In this document: in pieces, positions 19,411 to 28,703 of the stretch
Layout of the letters: every line of letters begins with the position of its first letter
Position numbering within the stretch: position 1 is the stretch's first letter
DNA from: Nostoc sp. PCC 7524
GTDB taxonomy: Bacteria; Cyanobacteriota; Cyanobacteriia; Cyanobacteriales; Nostocaceae
Direction: 5' to 3'
Assembly: GCF_000316645.1 (NCBI RefSeq)
Contig: NC_019684.1
Coordinates: forward strand, 4,500,001-4,564,000
DNA length: 64,000 nt
The notes under the pieces: model-generated
The model's input: only the letters and a program-made list of their open reading frames with translations
Database searches by the model: none
What the model was told of the DNA's origin: nothing
Translations under genes and position numbers: made by a program

Positions 19411-20742
19411 TCATTTATGCCACCAAGTAGCCGTTTGGTAATAAACTCTAGAAGAAATCAAACCAAAAATAATCACTATTGCCATGATGATTTGCCAGTA
19501 TCTTCTCCGTGATGTATTAGCACTATCTATTTGTATAGCTAGTAAATAAGTTACAGCTAATTGAATACCTAAATAAGCTGGGATGAAATAAGGTTCAGAA
19601 TCGGCACGAATACCACCAGCAAATAAATGTGGCAGGATTAAAGGTAATGATGGTACAACTATCATTGTTACAATAAATAATCTAACTTTATCGTTAGTAG
19701 TTTTACATATAAAATAGATAGCGTATCCTACCAAAATTAAATAAAATAATGCAATTATAGTAATTACTGGATTATCTAAACCAAAATTTAAATCAAAGAA
19801 TATCCGACTTACCTGCATCAGCAAAAATGAAATTAATGGTAGCAGAGTTACCTGTTCAATATTTTTACTATCTGCTGCTAAGATAAATTGGAAGATATGA
19901 GCCACTACAATAATAATCCAAGGAACGAAAGCTAAAAACCCTAAAACTATACCTAATAAATAACTTCTGACAGTTGGACTTAGCCGAAAATTAGAAAGTA
20001 AAATTACATAAATTCCATGAGCAACCACCACAAATACACTCCATAAACAAGTATATAAACTCAACGCTAAAGTTATGGTATACATCCCCCAGGTAGTGAA
20101 GGTATCTGGTGATTTTTGCCCTGTGCTTAACTCCGGCTTCGCTTCTAGCCGAATAGCTCTTAGCAGTGCCGCACTAGATACTAAAATAGTGTTTAACCAA
20201 AGAATATATTCTTGTGCTTCTTGGGCATATATTAGGTGAATAGGTGAGATTGCCATGAGTGCGATCGCTAAACTTGGTAGCGATAAAGGTAAAATGAATA
20301 ATTCTCGGCATAACCAATAAACACACGGAAAAACTAATAAACTCATTAATGCCGATAAATATCTAATTGTTGTCACCGAATTACCAAAAATTTCTACCCA
20401 AAATCTAGCTATGATGTAATAAAGTGGTGTCTTAGGAGGTTCTTCTTTAGCTAAAGAGATAATTGTGTCGCCAAAGTCCCTTTCCAAATTCAGACTTTGA
20501 AACTTGAGTAAAATTTCCTGATCAATTACATCACCATTAAATATCTGCTGTTTTACTTCACTCACCCTATAACCAGCAACATTTAATGTAGTATAAACTT
20601 CATTGATTGAATATACTTTTCTATCAATCTTACAAAAACGAAATAGTATACCCAGTACCAATAGAAAAATCATTAAAAACCGTAACCAACTCTGAACGGG
20701 TGCAGAATGCCTCATAACCAGTTTTCTTAAGCAGTGCTTCAA
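19411..20742 (-). CDS. GT-C fold (family 39-like) membrane glycosyltransferase
   Basis: This 443-residue polytopic membrane protein has about ten hydrophobic segments. A first extracytoplasmic loop follows TM1 (about 45-110, containing acidic residues in SINEVYT), and a PPKTPLYYIIARFWVEIFG segment precedes TM2. That arrangement resembles PMT/ArnT (GT39/GT83) enzymes, which move sugars from polyprenyl-phosphate carriers to proteins or lipids outside the membrane. No substrate can be predicted. It is convergent with the peptide cassette and separated by about 300 bases, so it is probably unrelated to it. Confidence 0.75.
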   Translation of the reverse strand: MKHCLRKLVMRHSAPVQSWLRFLMIFLLVLGILFRFCKIDRKVYSINEVYTTLNVAGYRVSEVKQQIFNGDVIDQEILLKFQSLNLERDFGDTIISLAKEEPPKTPLYYIIARFWVEIFGNSVTTIRYLSALMSLLVFPCVYWLCRELFILPLSLPSLAIALMAISPIHLIYAQEAQEYILWLNTILVSSAALLRAIRLEAKPELSTGQKSPDTFTTWGMYTITLALSLYTCLWSVFVVVAHGIYVILLSNFRLSPTVRSYLLGIVLGFLAFVPWIIIVVAHIFQFILAADSKNIEQVTLLPLISFLLMQVSRIFFDLNFGLDNPVITIIALFYLILVGYAIYFICKTTNDKVRLFIVTMIVVPSLPLILPHLFAGGIRADSEPYFIPAYLGIQLAVTYLLAIQIDSANTSRRRYWQIIMAIVIIFGLISSRVYYQTATWWHK

Positions 20743-21037
20743 AAGTACCCAGTTAACTGAAGCATCTGGATCAGGTGCTAAAGTATATAGATAACAGGTG
20801 TTTTTTTAGTATCACTAGGCAACCATAATAATTTTGTAGTTTATTATGCGATATTGCTTTATTATGAAGGCTGAAAATATTGGGAAACATTAGTTATAGA
20901 TACTTCATTCAAGTTTTAAATTAACCAAGTTGCTCAATTATTATTTAAGTTATTTTAGAAATTTTCAAAAAACTTAGTAAAACAGGGAATATTTGACTGC
21001 TACAATTACTAGCATTAGCTGGTAATTTTATTTATCT

Positions 21038-21427
21038 ATGTCAATTCAAAGAACTTTTTCGGGTGCGATTTGGGAATCTCAAGTTGGTTATTGCCGAGGG
21101 GTTAGAGTTGGCAATCATATTTATATTTCTGGAACAGCACCAGTAGATACAACAGGTGCCGTTTTTGCACCTGGTGATGCTTATGCTCAAGCTAAACGCT
21201 GTTTTGAAATCATCCAAACTGCTTTACAAGAATTAGGCGCTAACCTGAATAATGTAGTACGTACTCGGATGTTTGTGACTGAAATCAGCCTTTGGGAAGA
21301 ATTTGGTAAAGCACATCAAGAATTTTTTGGAAATTTTCCACCAGCTACAACTATGGTAGAAGTAAAGTCTTTAATTGATCCAGCAATGTTGATTGAAGTT
21401 GAGGTGGATGCTATTGATCACAAGTGA
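21038..21427 (+). CDS. RidA/YjgF/UK114 family protein lacking the usual catalytic Arg
   Basis: The 129-residue protein covers the whole Rid fold (GNHIYISGTAPVD, VVRTRMFVTEI, FPPATTMVEV, IEVEVDAI). In archetypal RidA imine deaminases the substrate-binding Arg lies in a P-A-R-S-x-V-E-V segment. Here the equivalent reads P-A-T-T-M-V-E-V, so Arg is replaced by Thr and 2-aminoacrylate deaminase activity is doubtful. It may belong to one of the non-RidA Rid subfamilies. It is a single gene with about 300 AT-rich bases upstream. Confidence 0.85.
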   Translation: MSIQRTFSGAIWESQVGYCRGVRVGNHIYISGTAPVDTTGAVFAPGDAYAQAKRCFEIIQTALQELGANLNNVVRTRMFVTEISLWEEFGKAHQEFFGNFPPATTMVEVKSLIDPAMLIEVEVDAIDHK

Positions 21428-21457
21428 TATATTCCATACTTATAATCAAGTAACTTT

Positions 21458-22252
21458 TTAACGCATAAGATAATGGCATCTAGTAAATTCTTGAAGATTA
21501 GATATAGTTAAAAAATCTATGGTTTTAAATTGTTGATCAATTGCAGGCAAACTACATATCCTAGCACCAATACTTAAATATGCTTGCATAATATGGGGTA
21601 TTTTAACATGGCATTTGTCATAACAATCTTGATGAATATCCAGATGATATTGTGAATTTGGGTAAACCAAAATACTCTTGTGCATTAAATCATTTTTTTG
21701 AAAATAATGATAAGTGCAAGCAGCTTCCCAATGGCATTGTGTGAGTAATGAAGCACAACCAAAAAAATATTTGCTGTCACTCCAAATTAAATAATTAGCT
21801 AGCCCTTCCCATAGCAATAATAAAGCTTGAATACTACGATATTCTTTAGCTATGCAGGCACGTCCAACTTCTACAGATACCTGTAATACAGAATCAGGAA
21901 TTGTCTTGAGATTAAATATGTCAGCAGCATCAAAGCCTAGCCCTTGGGATGCCATTTTATAAGTTTGCATCCTATAGGTACCAATCGTTTTACCAGTGGT
22001 TCTACAAATTAGCATCAAATGATGGCAAACTGCATCAAACTGATCTTGATCCATTTGGGTAAGGCTAGAATTAGATAATCCCAAGCCTAGTTCCAGATTA
22101 AACACTTCAAACCGCAAGCCAAAAATAGATGCTAATTCTTCTTCATTTGCTGCAAGTTTGAGAATATACTTTCCGGTTTCAAGTATGGGAAAATCTTTGA
22201 TGTCAGAAGGAAAACTAAGAGGGTGTTTGAGATTGCGGGATGTAATTTCCAT
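21458..22252 (-). CDS. GNAT-fold acyltransferase, OlsB/hemolysin-like (PF13444 type)
   Basis: This 264-residue protein has the sequence features of the OlsB/autoinducer-synthase-like GNAT group: LRFEVFNLELGLGL, DQFDAVCHHLMLICRTTGKTIGTYRM, and SVEVGRACIAKEYRSIQALLLLWEGLANYL (a Glu-x-Gly-Arg core). Members transfer acyl chains from acyl-ACP to amines such as ornithine. It is convergent with the ridA-like gene (stops about 30 bases apart). Its substrate is unknown, and it is unlikely to belong to the peptide cassette 2.3 kb away. Confidence 0.75.
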   Translation of the reverse strand: MEITSRNLKHPLSFPSDIKDFPILETGKYILKLAANEEELASIFGLRFEVFNLELGLGLSNSSLTQMDQDQFDAVCHHLMLICRTTGKTIGTYRMQTYKMASQGLGFDAADIFNLKTIPDSVLQVSVEVGRACIAKEYRSIQALLLLWEGLANYLIWSDSKYFFGCASLLTQCHWEAACTYHYFQKNDLMHKSILVYPNSQYHLDIHQDCYDKCHVKIPHIMQAYLSIGARICSLPAIDQQFKTIDFLTISNLQEFTRCHYLMR

Positions 22253-22513
22253 CTGTCTTCCAACTTAGATGTGTGAAGATATTTTAACTTTCCAGATTTA
22301 CTGACTATACAAATAGAGTATGTGATGTTTTAACGTGTCAAAGCGTGAAAAAAAAAGTTATAGAGAACAGATTGATCAACGAGTGTTAAAGATAGTAGTT
22401 GGCTTTTATTATGGGGTTAATTTTTCCAAAAATCTGGCAATAAGATACAGAATTTTCTTAATATCAAATTTGCATAACTATTACTGATTATTTTGCTATT
22501 CAATTTCACCACA

Positions 22514-22605
22514 ATAGAGACGTTGCATAACAACGCCTCTATTCTAGAGATGGATGATGCGTTACCCGAAATTCTTGTAGAGACGTAGCATTGCTACATC
22601 TCTAC
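22514..22605. repeat. paired REP-like hairpins between acyltransferase and nadK
   Basis: Two near-perfect hairpins are visible: 22514-22542 (ATAGAGACGTTG against CAACGCCTCTAT) and 22577-22605 (GTAGAGACGTAGC against GCTACATCTCTAC). They share the TAGAGACGT core, so they are two copies of one dispersed palindrome family common in Nostoc intergenic DNA. They lie between the nadK 3' end and the start region of the acyltransferase gene and may help terminate the ndh-nadK transcript. Confidence 0.6.
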
Positions 22606-22612
22606 ATCACAA

Positions 22613-23533
22613 TCAATTGCGATGATTATTAGTGTAGCGAACCCTAGTGCCTGCCCAGAGCAACTTTTCTCGCAACGTCTGATAATATGAATTGTTCTCT
22701 CGCAAAACAATAAACTTAGCCCGACAATCAGCCATCCGGATATCAACGCGATGTCCAGGCCAAATTGAAGTTGCCAATACCCCATCCATCCACAATTTCG
22801 TACTCAACTCATAGTCACCCAAAGGCCAGACACTCACAACAGAACCGGCGGGTAAAACTAGAGGACGACTAGAAAGACTCATCGGACAAATGGGCGTGAT
22901 GGTAATCGCCTCCATACCATCGTGCATGATAGGGCCATTGGCAGAAACAGTGTAACCTGTGGAACCTGTAGGAGTAGAAATAATCAATCCGTCACCCACA
23001 TATTGATCTACCACTTCTCCGTCGATTTCCATTTCTAGGATAGAGGTGATCATGCGGTCAGCAGAAGCGGGTTTAACGCAAAATTCATTTAACCCCAGAA
23101 AGCGTTCCGTTACTGGTTCCAGATTCGTGCGATGTCCTTCATAAACCGCCGCTTGCAACATCATCCGCCGTTGAATAGCATAGCGGTCTTCAAACAGCCG
23201 ATCCCAAACTTTTTCTGTATCTTGAAATTCTTCTACTGACTCGGTTAAAAAACCTAGATGACCACCAACATTCACCCCTAGAATGGGGATACCAGCTGGT
23301 GCTAAATGTCTGGCACTGGTTAAGACAGTGCCATCACCACCTAGGACAATTGCCAGATCGATTGGTTGTCCTGCTGAAGCCAAAAACACCGGATAAGGAT
23401 TATCCTTTGGCCCGCTAGGCCCCATTAAGACCTGACAATTGCGACTTTCTAGTTGTTTAGCGCAAATTTCTGCCCAGCGTTTGCTCTGGGAATCTCGCGC
23501 TTTATAAGCAATGATTACCTGCTTGAGTTGCAC
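22613..23533 (-). CDS. nadK: NAD kinase
   Basis: This NAD kinase is 306 residues from the GTG at 23533; a TTG at 23539 would add two residues but abuts the ndhE stop. Signatures are GGDGTVLTSARHL (catalytic Asp region), the NVGGHLGFLTE loop and GSTGYTVSANGPI. It makes NADP+ from NAD+ and ATP. It follows ndhE by only a few bases on the same strand, so it is almost certainly the last gene of the ndhA-I-G-E transcript, linking NADPH supply to NDH-1. Confidence 0.93.
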   Translation of the reverse strand: MQLKQVIIAYKARDSQSKRWAEICAKQLESRNCQVLMGPSGPKDNPYPVFLASAGQPIDLAIVLGGDGTVLTSARHLAPAGIPILGVNVGGHLGFLTESVEEFQDTEKVWDRLFEDRYAIQRRMMLQAAVYEGHRTNLEPVTERFLGLNEFCVKPASADRMITSILEMEIDGEVVDQYVGDGLIISTPTGSTGYTVSANGPIMHDGMEAITITPICPMSLSSRPLVLPAGSVVSVWPLGDYELSTKLWMDGVLATSIWPGHRVDIRMADCRAKFIVLRENNSYYQTLREKLLWAGTRVRYTNNHRN

Positions 23534-23539
23534 ACGCAA

Positions 23540-23845
23540 TTACCATTTCAGGAGATTAAACTGCTCCATATCGACGGTATCACGGTTGCGATAAATGGCA
23601 AGCACGATCGCTAAACCTACCGCCGCTTCAGCAGCTGCCACGGTAATCACAAACACGGTGAAAACCTGACCCTTAATTAATGTTGAGTCAAGAAAGTTGG
23701 AAAATGCCATTAAATTCAAATTAACAGCATTCAGCAGCAATTCAATGGACATCAACACTCTAACAGCGTTGCGGCTAGTAATTAAGCCATAAATACCGAT
23801 GCAGAATAAAGCTGCTGCAAGTAATAAAAAATACTGGAGTTGCAT
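23540..23845 (-). CDS. ndhE: NDH-1 subunit NdhE (NuoK homologue)
   Basis: This 101-residue membrane subunit has three predicted helices. The conserved acidic residues of the NuoK family lie in [12 protein letters not shown] (helix 2) and [12 protein letters not shown] (helix 3), which are implicated in proton pumping. It forms part of the thylakoid NDH-1 membrane arm used for cyclic electron flow and respiration. Its stop almost touches the nadK start. Confidence 0.96.
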   Translation of the reverse strand: MQLQYFLLLAAALFCIGIYGLITSRNAVRVLMSIELLLNAVNLNLMAFSNFLDSTLIKGQVFTVFVITVAAAEAAVGLAIVLAIYRNRDTVDMEQFNLLKW

Positions 23846-23882
23846 GAGTTATCGTATTCCTTCTGACAAATCTGGCTGGGAT

Positions 23883-24491
23883 TTACTCGTTGGTTTCGCT
23901 ACCAGCACCTACCAGTTCTCTGGGGCGTTCTGGTAAGGTCAACACAGTTTGTGGCAAGTCTGAGGGGGTAACTTCTGGCAGATACTCACGACGTGCCAAA
24001 ATAATTGCTCCTACCATCGCCATCAATAACAATACAGAAGCCAGTTCAAAAGGTAATAAAAAGTCAGTGAAGAAATGCTCACCGATTAATACGATAGAAC
24101 TTTCTCCCGCCACAGGCGTAGTTGAGTAAGCCCAAGGAGTAGCCAACACCATCGTACTTAACAGCGCGAACAATCCTACAGCTACGATCGCTGTCAAAAT
24201 TTTCCGCACTCCCGCACTGGGAAAGGGAGTAAAATCCTGCCGCTTGTTCACCAACATAATGGCGAACAAAATCAGGACGTTAACCGCCCCAACATAAATC
24301 AGCACTTGGGCAGCAGCAACAAAATCACCATTTAACAACAGGTACATTCCTGCCATGCTGATGAACACGCCCCCCAACAGAAAGGCAGAATAGACAATGC
24401 TGGATGATAACACCACACCAAGGGCGGCTCCAATCATCATTACTGCCAATATGCCAAAGGTAACAACCTGTACTCCTTCCGCTAGATTCAC
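23883..24491 (-). CDS. ndhG: NDH-1 subunit NdhG (NuoJ homologue)
   Basis: This membrane subunit is about 202 residues from the GTG at 24491 (opening NLAEGVQVVTFGI). I preferred that start over a TTG at 24512 because GAGGAC sits about 10 bases upstream. It has five hydrophobic segments and the family core VYSAFLLGGVFISMAGMYLLLNGDFVAAAQVLIYVGAVNVLILFAIML. It is a subunit of the NDH-1 membrane domain. The spacer to ndhI carries a 7-bp tandem repeat. Confidence 0.94.
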   Translation of the reverse strand: MNLAEGVQVVTFGILAVMMIGAALGVVLSSSIVYSAFLLGGVFISMAGMYLLLNGDFVAAAQVLIYVGAVNVLILFAIMLVNKRQDFTPFPSAGVRKILTAIVAVGLFALLSTMVLATPWAYSTTPVAGESSIVLIGEHFFTDFLLPFELASVLLLMAMVGAIILARREYLPEVTPSDLPQTVLTLPERPRELVGAGSETNE

Positions 24492-24513
24492 TGTTTTTTT
24501 GTCCTCAGTCAAT

Positions 24514-24550
24514 GGTCATTAGTCATTAGTCATTAGTCATTAGTCATTAG
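24514..24550. repeat. 7-bp tandem repeat (AGTCATT)n between ndhI and ndhG
   Basis: About five copies of a 7-bp unit (TCATTAG phase) lie within the short ndhI-ndhG spacer. A TGACTAATGAC inverted partner follows at about 24562. This is a typical Nostocales short tandemly repeated repetitive (STRR) sequence. Confidence 0.8.
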
Positions 24551-24574
24551 CAAAGGACAAATGACTAATGACAC

Positions 24575-25159
24575 TTACTTTTCTGCTTGTTCTACTAAGT
24601 CTTCTGGACGCGCCCCAGCACGAGGTGCATCGGCGGGTAGTCCGTGGGGTTCGAGAATGCCTTTCGGTAGGTAAACCAGTTCGCGTAGTGGAGTCACCAT
24701 TGGGTCATTTGTGACTTTGTAAGGCATACGTCCTAGTGCCACACTATCATAGTTGAGTTCATGGCGATCGTAAGCGGCTAGCTCGTACTCTTCCGTCATG
24801 GATAGACAGTTAGTTGGGCAGTATTCCACACAGTTACCGCAGAAAATACAAACCCCGAAATCTATACTGTAGTGTTTGAGCTTTTTCTTTTTGGTGGCTT
24901 TGTCGAATTCCCAATCAACTACAGGTAAGTTAATCGGACAAACTCGGACACAAACTTCACAGGCGATACACTTATCAAATTCATAGTGAATCCGACCGCG
25001 AAACCGTTCACCAGGAATCAGTTTCTCGTATGGGTACTGCACGGTGACAGGACGGCGACGCATATGGTCGAAGGTGACAGATAGCCCCTGACCAATATAA
25101 CGTCCTGCTTGTACTGCTTCTTTGGCGTAATCACCAACTTGTTTGAGGAACTTGAGCAT
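24575..25159 (-). CDS. ndhI: NDH-1 subunit NdhI (2x[4Fe-4S], NuoI homologue)
   Basis: This 194-residue peripheral-arm subunit has two ferredoxin motifs, [12 protein letters not shown] (about 64-75) and [12 protein letters not shown] (about 104-115), each with the fourth Cys completing a [4Fe-4S] site. In cyanobacterial NDH-1 it passes electrons from ferredoxin toward plastoquinone. Its length is typical, with the C-terminal extension of cyanobacterial NdhI. It lies between ndhA and ndhG. Confidence 0.96.
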   Translation of the reverse strand: MLKFLKQVGDYAKEAVQAGRYIGQGLSVTFDHMRRRPVTVQYPYEKLIPGERFRGRIHYEFDKCIACEVCVRVCPINLPVVDWEFDKATKKKKLKHYSIDFGVCIFCGNCVEYCPTNCLSMTEEYELAAYDRHELNYDSVALGRMPYKVTNDPMVTPLRELVYLPKGILEPHGLPADAPRAGARPEDLVEQAEK

Positions 25160-25263
25160 TTTGTGAGTCTCTCTTGTGTTAATTGTTCAGTTGTCAGTTG
25201 TCTTGGTCAATGATCATTTTTCTGAAGACTAATGACCATTGATTAATGACAAATGACTAATAA

Positions 25264-26382
25264 CTAACCACCAAAGGCGACGGGAAAGGCGAGTTTTAGG
25301 GCTGCGGTTAATAGAAGATTCACTAACCCAATGGGTAACAAAAACTTCCATCCTAAATCTAACAATTGGTCAATCCGTACCCGTGGTACTGTCCAGCGCA
25401 ACAGGATAGCAATAAACACGAGAAAGTAAGCTTTGAGTAAGGTCATGGTGATACCCAAAGCGGCATTAACTACCTGGAGTACGGGATTTAGTTCACTCAC
25501 TCCCAACCAACCAGCTATGATGTTGATGGGAATGGGGAAATCCCAACCGCCTAAGTACAAAACTGCTACCAACAGAGCAGAAAGCACTAAGTTCACGTAG
25601 GAACTGAGATAAAATAGGGCGAATTTCATCCCTGAGTATTCAGTTTGGTAGCCTGCAACCAATTCTTCTTCCGCTTCCGGTAAGTCAAAGGGCAAGCGTT
25701 CGCATTCAGCCAAAGCGGCAATCCAAAAGATCAGAAAACCAAGGGGTTGTCGCCAAATATTCCAGCCGAGGATACCGTAGCCGGATTGCTGATTGACAAT
25801 ATCCACGGTGCTGAGGCTGTTAGACATCATAGCGATCGCTAACACACTCAAAGCCAAGGGGATTTCATAACTAATTGATTGCGCTGCTGCCCGCAACCCC
25901 CCTAACAAAGAGTATTTGTTATTAGAGGAGTAGCCAGCCATCAATAAGCCAATAGGCTGAATGCTAGATAAAGCAATCCACAAGAATATCCCAGTTCCCA
26001 CGTTGGTAATGAGGATATTCTGTCCAAAAGGCACAATTAAGTAAGACAGAAACACTGGCAGAACCACCAGGATAGGCCCTAGGGTAAATAACCAAGGGTC
26101 AGCTTGTGCCGGTACAATATCTTCTTTGAATACCAGCTTCAGACCATCTGCCACGGGAGCCAGTAACCCCAACGGCCCAATATATTCAGGGCCAATTCGC
26201 TGTTGTACGGCTGCCGAAATCTTCCGTTCTAGCCAAACACAAACAAGTACACCCACCGTTGCCCCAATCAGCATCAGGATCATCGGTAGAGGCATCCAAA
26301 TTGCTTTAGCTGCCCCCTGTGGGAGTCCTAAATCCATCAAGGATTTAATAAAAGTTCCTTGGAGGTCAATTCCTGAATTCAT
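25264..26382 (-). CDS. ndhA: NDH-1 subunit NdhA (NuoH homologue)
   Basis: The 372-residue, roughly eight-helix subunit carries the conserved [20 protein letters not shown] loop, [16 protein letters not shown] and the acidic loop [28 protein letters not shown]. The latter lines the quinone-binding cavity at the junction of the membrane and peripheral arms. It is the first of the four contiguous ndh genes. gltA lies 400 bases upstream on the same strand. Confidence 0.96.
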   Translation of the reverse strand: MNSGIDLQGTFIKSLMDLGLPQGAAKAIWMPLPMILMLIGATVGVLVCVWLERKISAAVQQRIGPEYIGPLGLLAPVADGLKLVFKEDIVPAQADPWLFTLGPILVVLPVFLSYLIVPFGQNILITNVGTGIFLWIALSSIQPIGLLMAGYSSNNKYSLLGGLRAAAQSISYEIPLALSVLAIAMMSNSLSTVDIVNQQSGYGILGWNIWRQPLGFLIFWIAALAECERLPFDLPEAEEELVAGYQTEYSGMKFALFYLSSYVNLVLSALLVAVLYLGGWDFPIPINIIAGWLGVSELNPVLQVVNAALGITMTLLKAYFLVFIAILLRWTVPRVRIDQLLDLGWKFLLPIGLVNLLLTAALKLAFPVAFGG

Positions 26383-26784
26383 GTTTCCGCTCTTTAAGTC
26401 ATCAAGTCATGGTGGGTTACAATCATTAGCTAAACTAATACCTGCAACGACACCCATTTATATCTCTGTTGAGATCACACCTGATTGAATTTTTGTTGCC
26501 AATTCCCATGCCTAGTATATCGCCGGATGGTTGGCGGCTTCTGTAGCTACACGAGAACTTCTACTTATAGCTAAGATTGAGATTCACTATGGGCATGGAA
26601 GGGTGCAGGGGAGATGAGGGGGATGAGGGGATGAGGGAGGATTTTTTAACCAGTCCCCAATCCCCAGTCCCTCAAACAAACAACACAAAGCCGCCGCTTC
26701 CATTTTGGCAACGGTTCTCCACTGTCTATGAGGTTTTTATCTCCCCACACTGAGGGGTAATGTGACTGACAATGGAACTACTAC
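26383..26784. other. gltA-ndhA intergenic region with G-rich repeats
   Basis: This 400-base spacer holds degenerate short repeats around 26600-26680: GGGGATGAGG units, then a CCCCAATCCCCAGTCCC run on the plus strand. It may hold the ndhA promoter. No gene was seen. Confidence 0.5.
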
Positions 26785-27921
26785 TTAACGTTGGTCGAGG
26801 GGTGTGTAAGGCACTGCGTGATGACCGTTATAAACCTGGGTAGGACGGAAAATCCGGTTTTCTGCTAGCTGTTCTTTCCAGTGAGCTAGCCAACCGGCCA
26901 CACGAGCGATCGCAAATATTGGTGTAAATAAGTCTGTGGGAATTCCCATTTTCCTATACACCAAACCAGAGTAAAAGTCAACATTAGGATAAATCCCTTT
27001 GTGGCCCAGTTTCTCTTCCACTACCCGTTCCATTTCTTGGGCAATGTCGTAATATTTGTCTGCGCCAAACTTAGCAAATAATTGTTCTGCTAAGTCTTGC
27101 AGAATTATCGCTCTTGGGTCTTTGACTTTGTAGACGCGATGACCAAAGCCCATCAGCTTTTCCTTACGTTGCAGCCTATCTTCAACATAAGGACGAACAT
27201 TTTCCACCGAGCCGATTTCTTCCAACATCTGAATCACTTCTTCGTTGGCTCCACCGTGAAGCGGGCCGCCCAAGGTTCCCACAGCACTAGCCACCACGGC
27301 ATAGGGGTCAGTTAAGGTAGAAGCTGTCACCCTGGCACTGAAGGTGGAAGCATTCATTGTATGTTCGACATGGAGAATCAAGCAGACATCAAAGATTTTA
27401 GCCGCCAACTCATCCGGTTCTTTCTCGTTGAGCATATAGAGGAAATTGGCGGAATAATCTAAGTCATCGCGGGGCTTTACGGGGTCGTTACCTTTCCGCA
27501 TCAACTGGAATGCCGCTACCATAGTCGGAATCGTGGCTATCAAACGCACCACAGAGTCCCGAATATAAGCCGGATTATGTAAATCCCGTAGGGAGTAGAA
27601 CAACCCTAAAGCAGCAGCAGAGGCTTGTAGCGCATCCATTGGATGACCGCTTTCCGGGAAACATTTCATCATGTCCCGAATCCGGTACTTAATCCGCCTA
27701 TGGAGGCGAACTTCTTCCTCAAATGCTTGCAGTTCTTGTTTACTTGGCAATTCACCCCAGATGAGGAGATAAGCAGTTTCCAAAAACGTACTTTTTGCGG
27801 CTAATTCCTCAATCCGAATGCCACGATACTCTAGTATTCCCTTCTGCCCATCTACATAACTGATACTCGATTGGGCGGCGGGAATGCCTTCTAAACCAGG
27901 CTTGTATTCGCACACCATCAT
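26785..27921 (-). CDS. gltA: citrate synthase
   Basis: This 378-residue type-II-like citrate synthase condenses acetyl-CoA and oxaloacetate. The catalytic residues lie in the GGPLHGGANE segment (His), the MGFGHRVYKVKDPRA segment (His/Arg) and the NVDFYSGLVY segment (Asp). Family features FPESGHPMDALQAS and VEHTMNASTFSARV are present. Two adjacent ATG codons open the gene. It leads into the ndh genes on the same strand after 400 bases and probably has its own transcript. Confidence 0.95.
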   Translation of the reverse strand: MMVCEYKPGLEGIPAAQSSISYVDGQKGILEYRGIRIEELAAKSTFLETAYLLIWGELPSKQELQAFEEEVRLHRRIKYRIRDMMKCFPESGHPMDALQASAAALGLFYSLRDLHNPAYIRDSVVRLIATIPTMVAAFQLMRKGNDPVKPRDDLDYSANFLYMLNEKEPDELAAKIFDVCLILHVEHTMNASTFSARVTASTLTDPYAVVASAVGTLGGPLHGGANEEVIQMLEEIGSVENVRPYVEDRLQRKEKLMGFGHRVYKVKDPRAIILQDLAEQLFAKFGADKYYDIAQEMERVVEEKLGHKGIYPNVDFYSGLVYRKMGIPTDLFTPIFAIARVAGWLAHWKEQLAENRIFRPTQVYNGHHAVPYTPLDQR

Positions 27922-28031
27922 GGCAACACCATTTGCTTAGTGAAATATTCGACACGCTAACTTACCAGAAAATATTGTCGCCATAACAGTAGCCGAGCTT
28001 ACAACAATTCTTTGAGAAAGGTTGCAAAAAG

Positions 28032-28526
28032 TTATAGCAGGTACCGGGGAGGTGTCAACCAAAACATCTGACTACGGCCCACAGGTGAATCTATTTCTGG
28101 CAGTTTTACTCCGATCATACCTGCTTTTTTGAGGACTAAACCGCCTCTGGCTTCTCCCCAGAGAAGAATTTCTGCCCAATTACTTAAACAAGGCTCATGT
28201 CCGACAAGGGCCAGTTGGTTGTTTTGCGGTAAGTTTTTGGGCTTTAACCAATAATCTAGCCAACTGGAAATATGACCATTGGGAGCTAAATGGTTAGATT
28301 CTTCTAAATGTGAACTGAGTTTAGCTGTCAGCAGAATTTCTGCTGTTTGGCGGGCGCGGATTAGGGGACTGGTGACAATCAAATCAAACTGCAAACCCAG
28401 TTTTTTTAAACGCTGGGCCACTTTCTCGGTTTTTTCTCTACCTTCTTTAGTTAGTTCCCGTTCCTCGTCTTTGATGCCGGCTTGTTGTTCTTGAGCTATG
28501 CCATGTCGAATTAAATATAGTTCCAC
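28032..28526 (-). CDS. sixA: SixA-type histidine phosphatase
   Basis: This 164-residue histidine phosphatase superfamily protein has the nucleophile RHG motif at the N-terminus (LIRHGIA, His8), SPLIRARQTAEILL and the second histidine in LVGHEPCLSNW. The short size fits SixA, which dephosphorylates phosphohistidine residues of signalling proteins or PTS components. It lies about 110 bases upstream of gltA on the same strand. Its true protein substrate is unknown. Confidence 0.85.
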   Translation of the reverse strand: MELYLIRHGIAQEQQAGIKDEERELTKEGREKTEKVAQRLKKLGLQFDLIVTSPLIRARQTAEILLTAKLSSHLEESNHLAPNGHISSWLDYWLKPKNLPQNNQLALVGHEPCLSNWAEILLWGEARGGLVLKKAGMIGVKLPEIDSPVGRSQMFWLTPPRYLL

Positions 28527-28580
28527 AGTAGAGTCCTAGGTGACAATTGAGGAGTTACGCCCAATGTGAATTAACATATC

Positions 28581-28679
28581 TTATTCTCGAATACTACGTC
28601 CCCAAGCAGTGGTGTCGCGCCACATCCCAATAAAACCATCATTCGCTAAGTCAAAATCTTCTGGCGGATTGATTTGCAT
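28581..28679 (-). pseudogene. truncated antitoxin-like small ORF
   Basis: This 32-codon frame begins MQINPPEDFDLANDGFIG and ends in MWRDTTAWGRSIRE before a TAA. From memory, full-length small antitoxin-like proteins in cyanobacteria carry a similar acidic start and a W-R-D-x...-A-W-x-R-S-I-R ending. This copy seems shortened between the D-T and A-W residues. No toxin gene is adjacent. It follows the nuclease-HEPN gene by about 25 bases and may be a relic. Confidence 0.35.
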
Positions 28680-28703
28680 CTGTAATTACTGCATATCTTG
28701 GTT

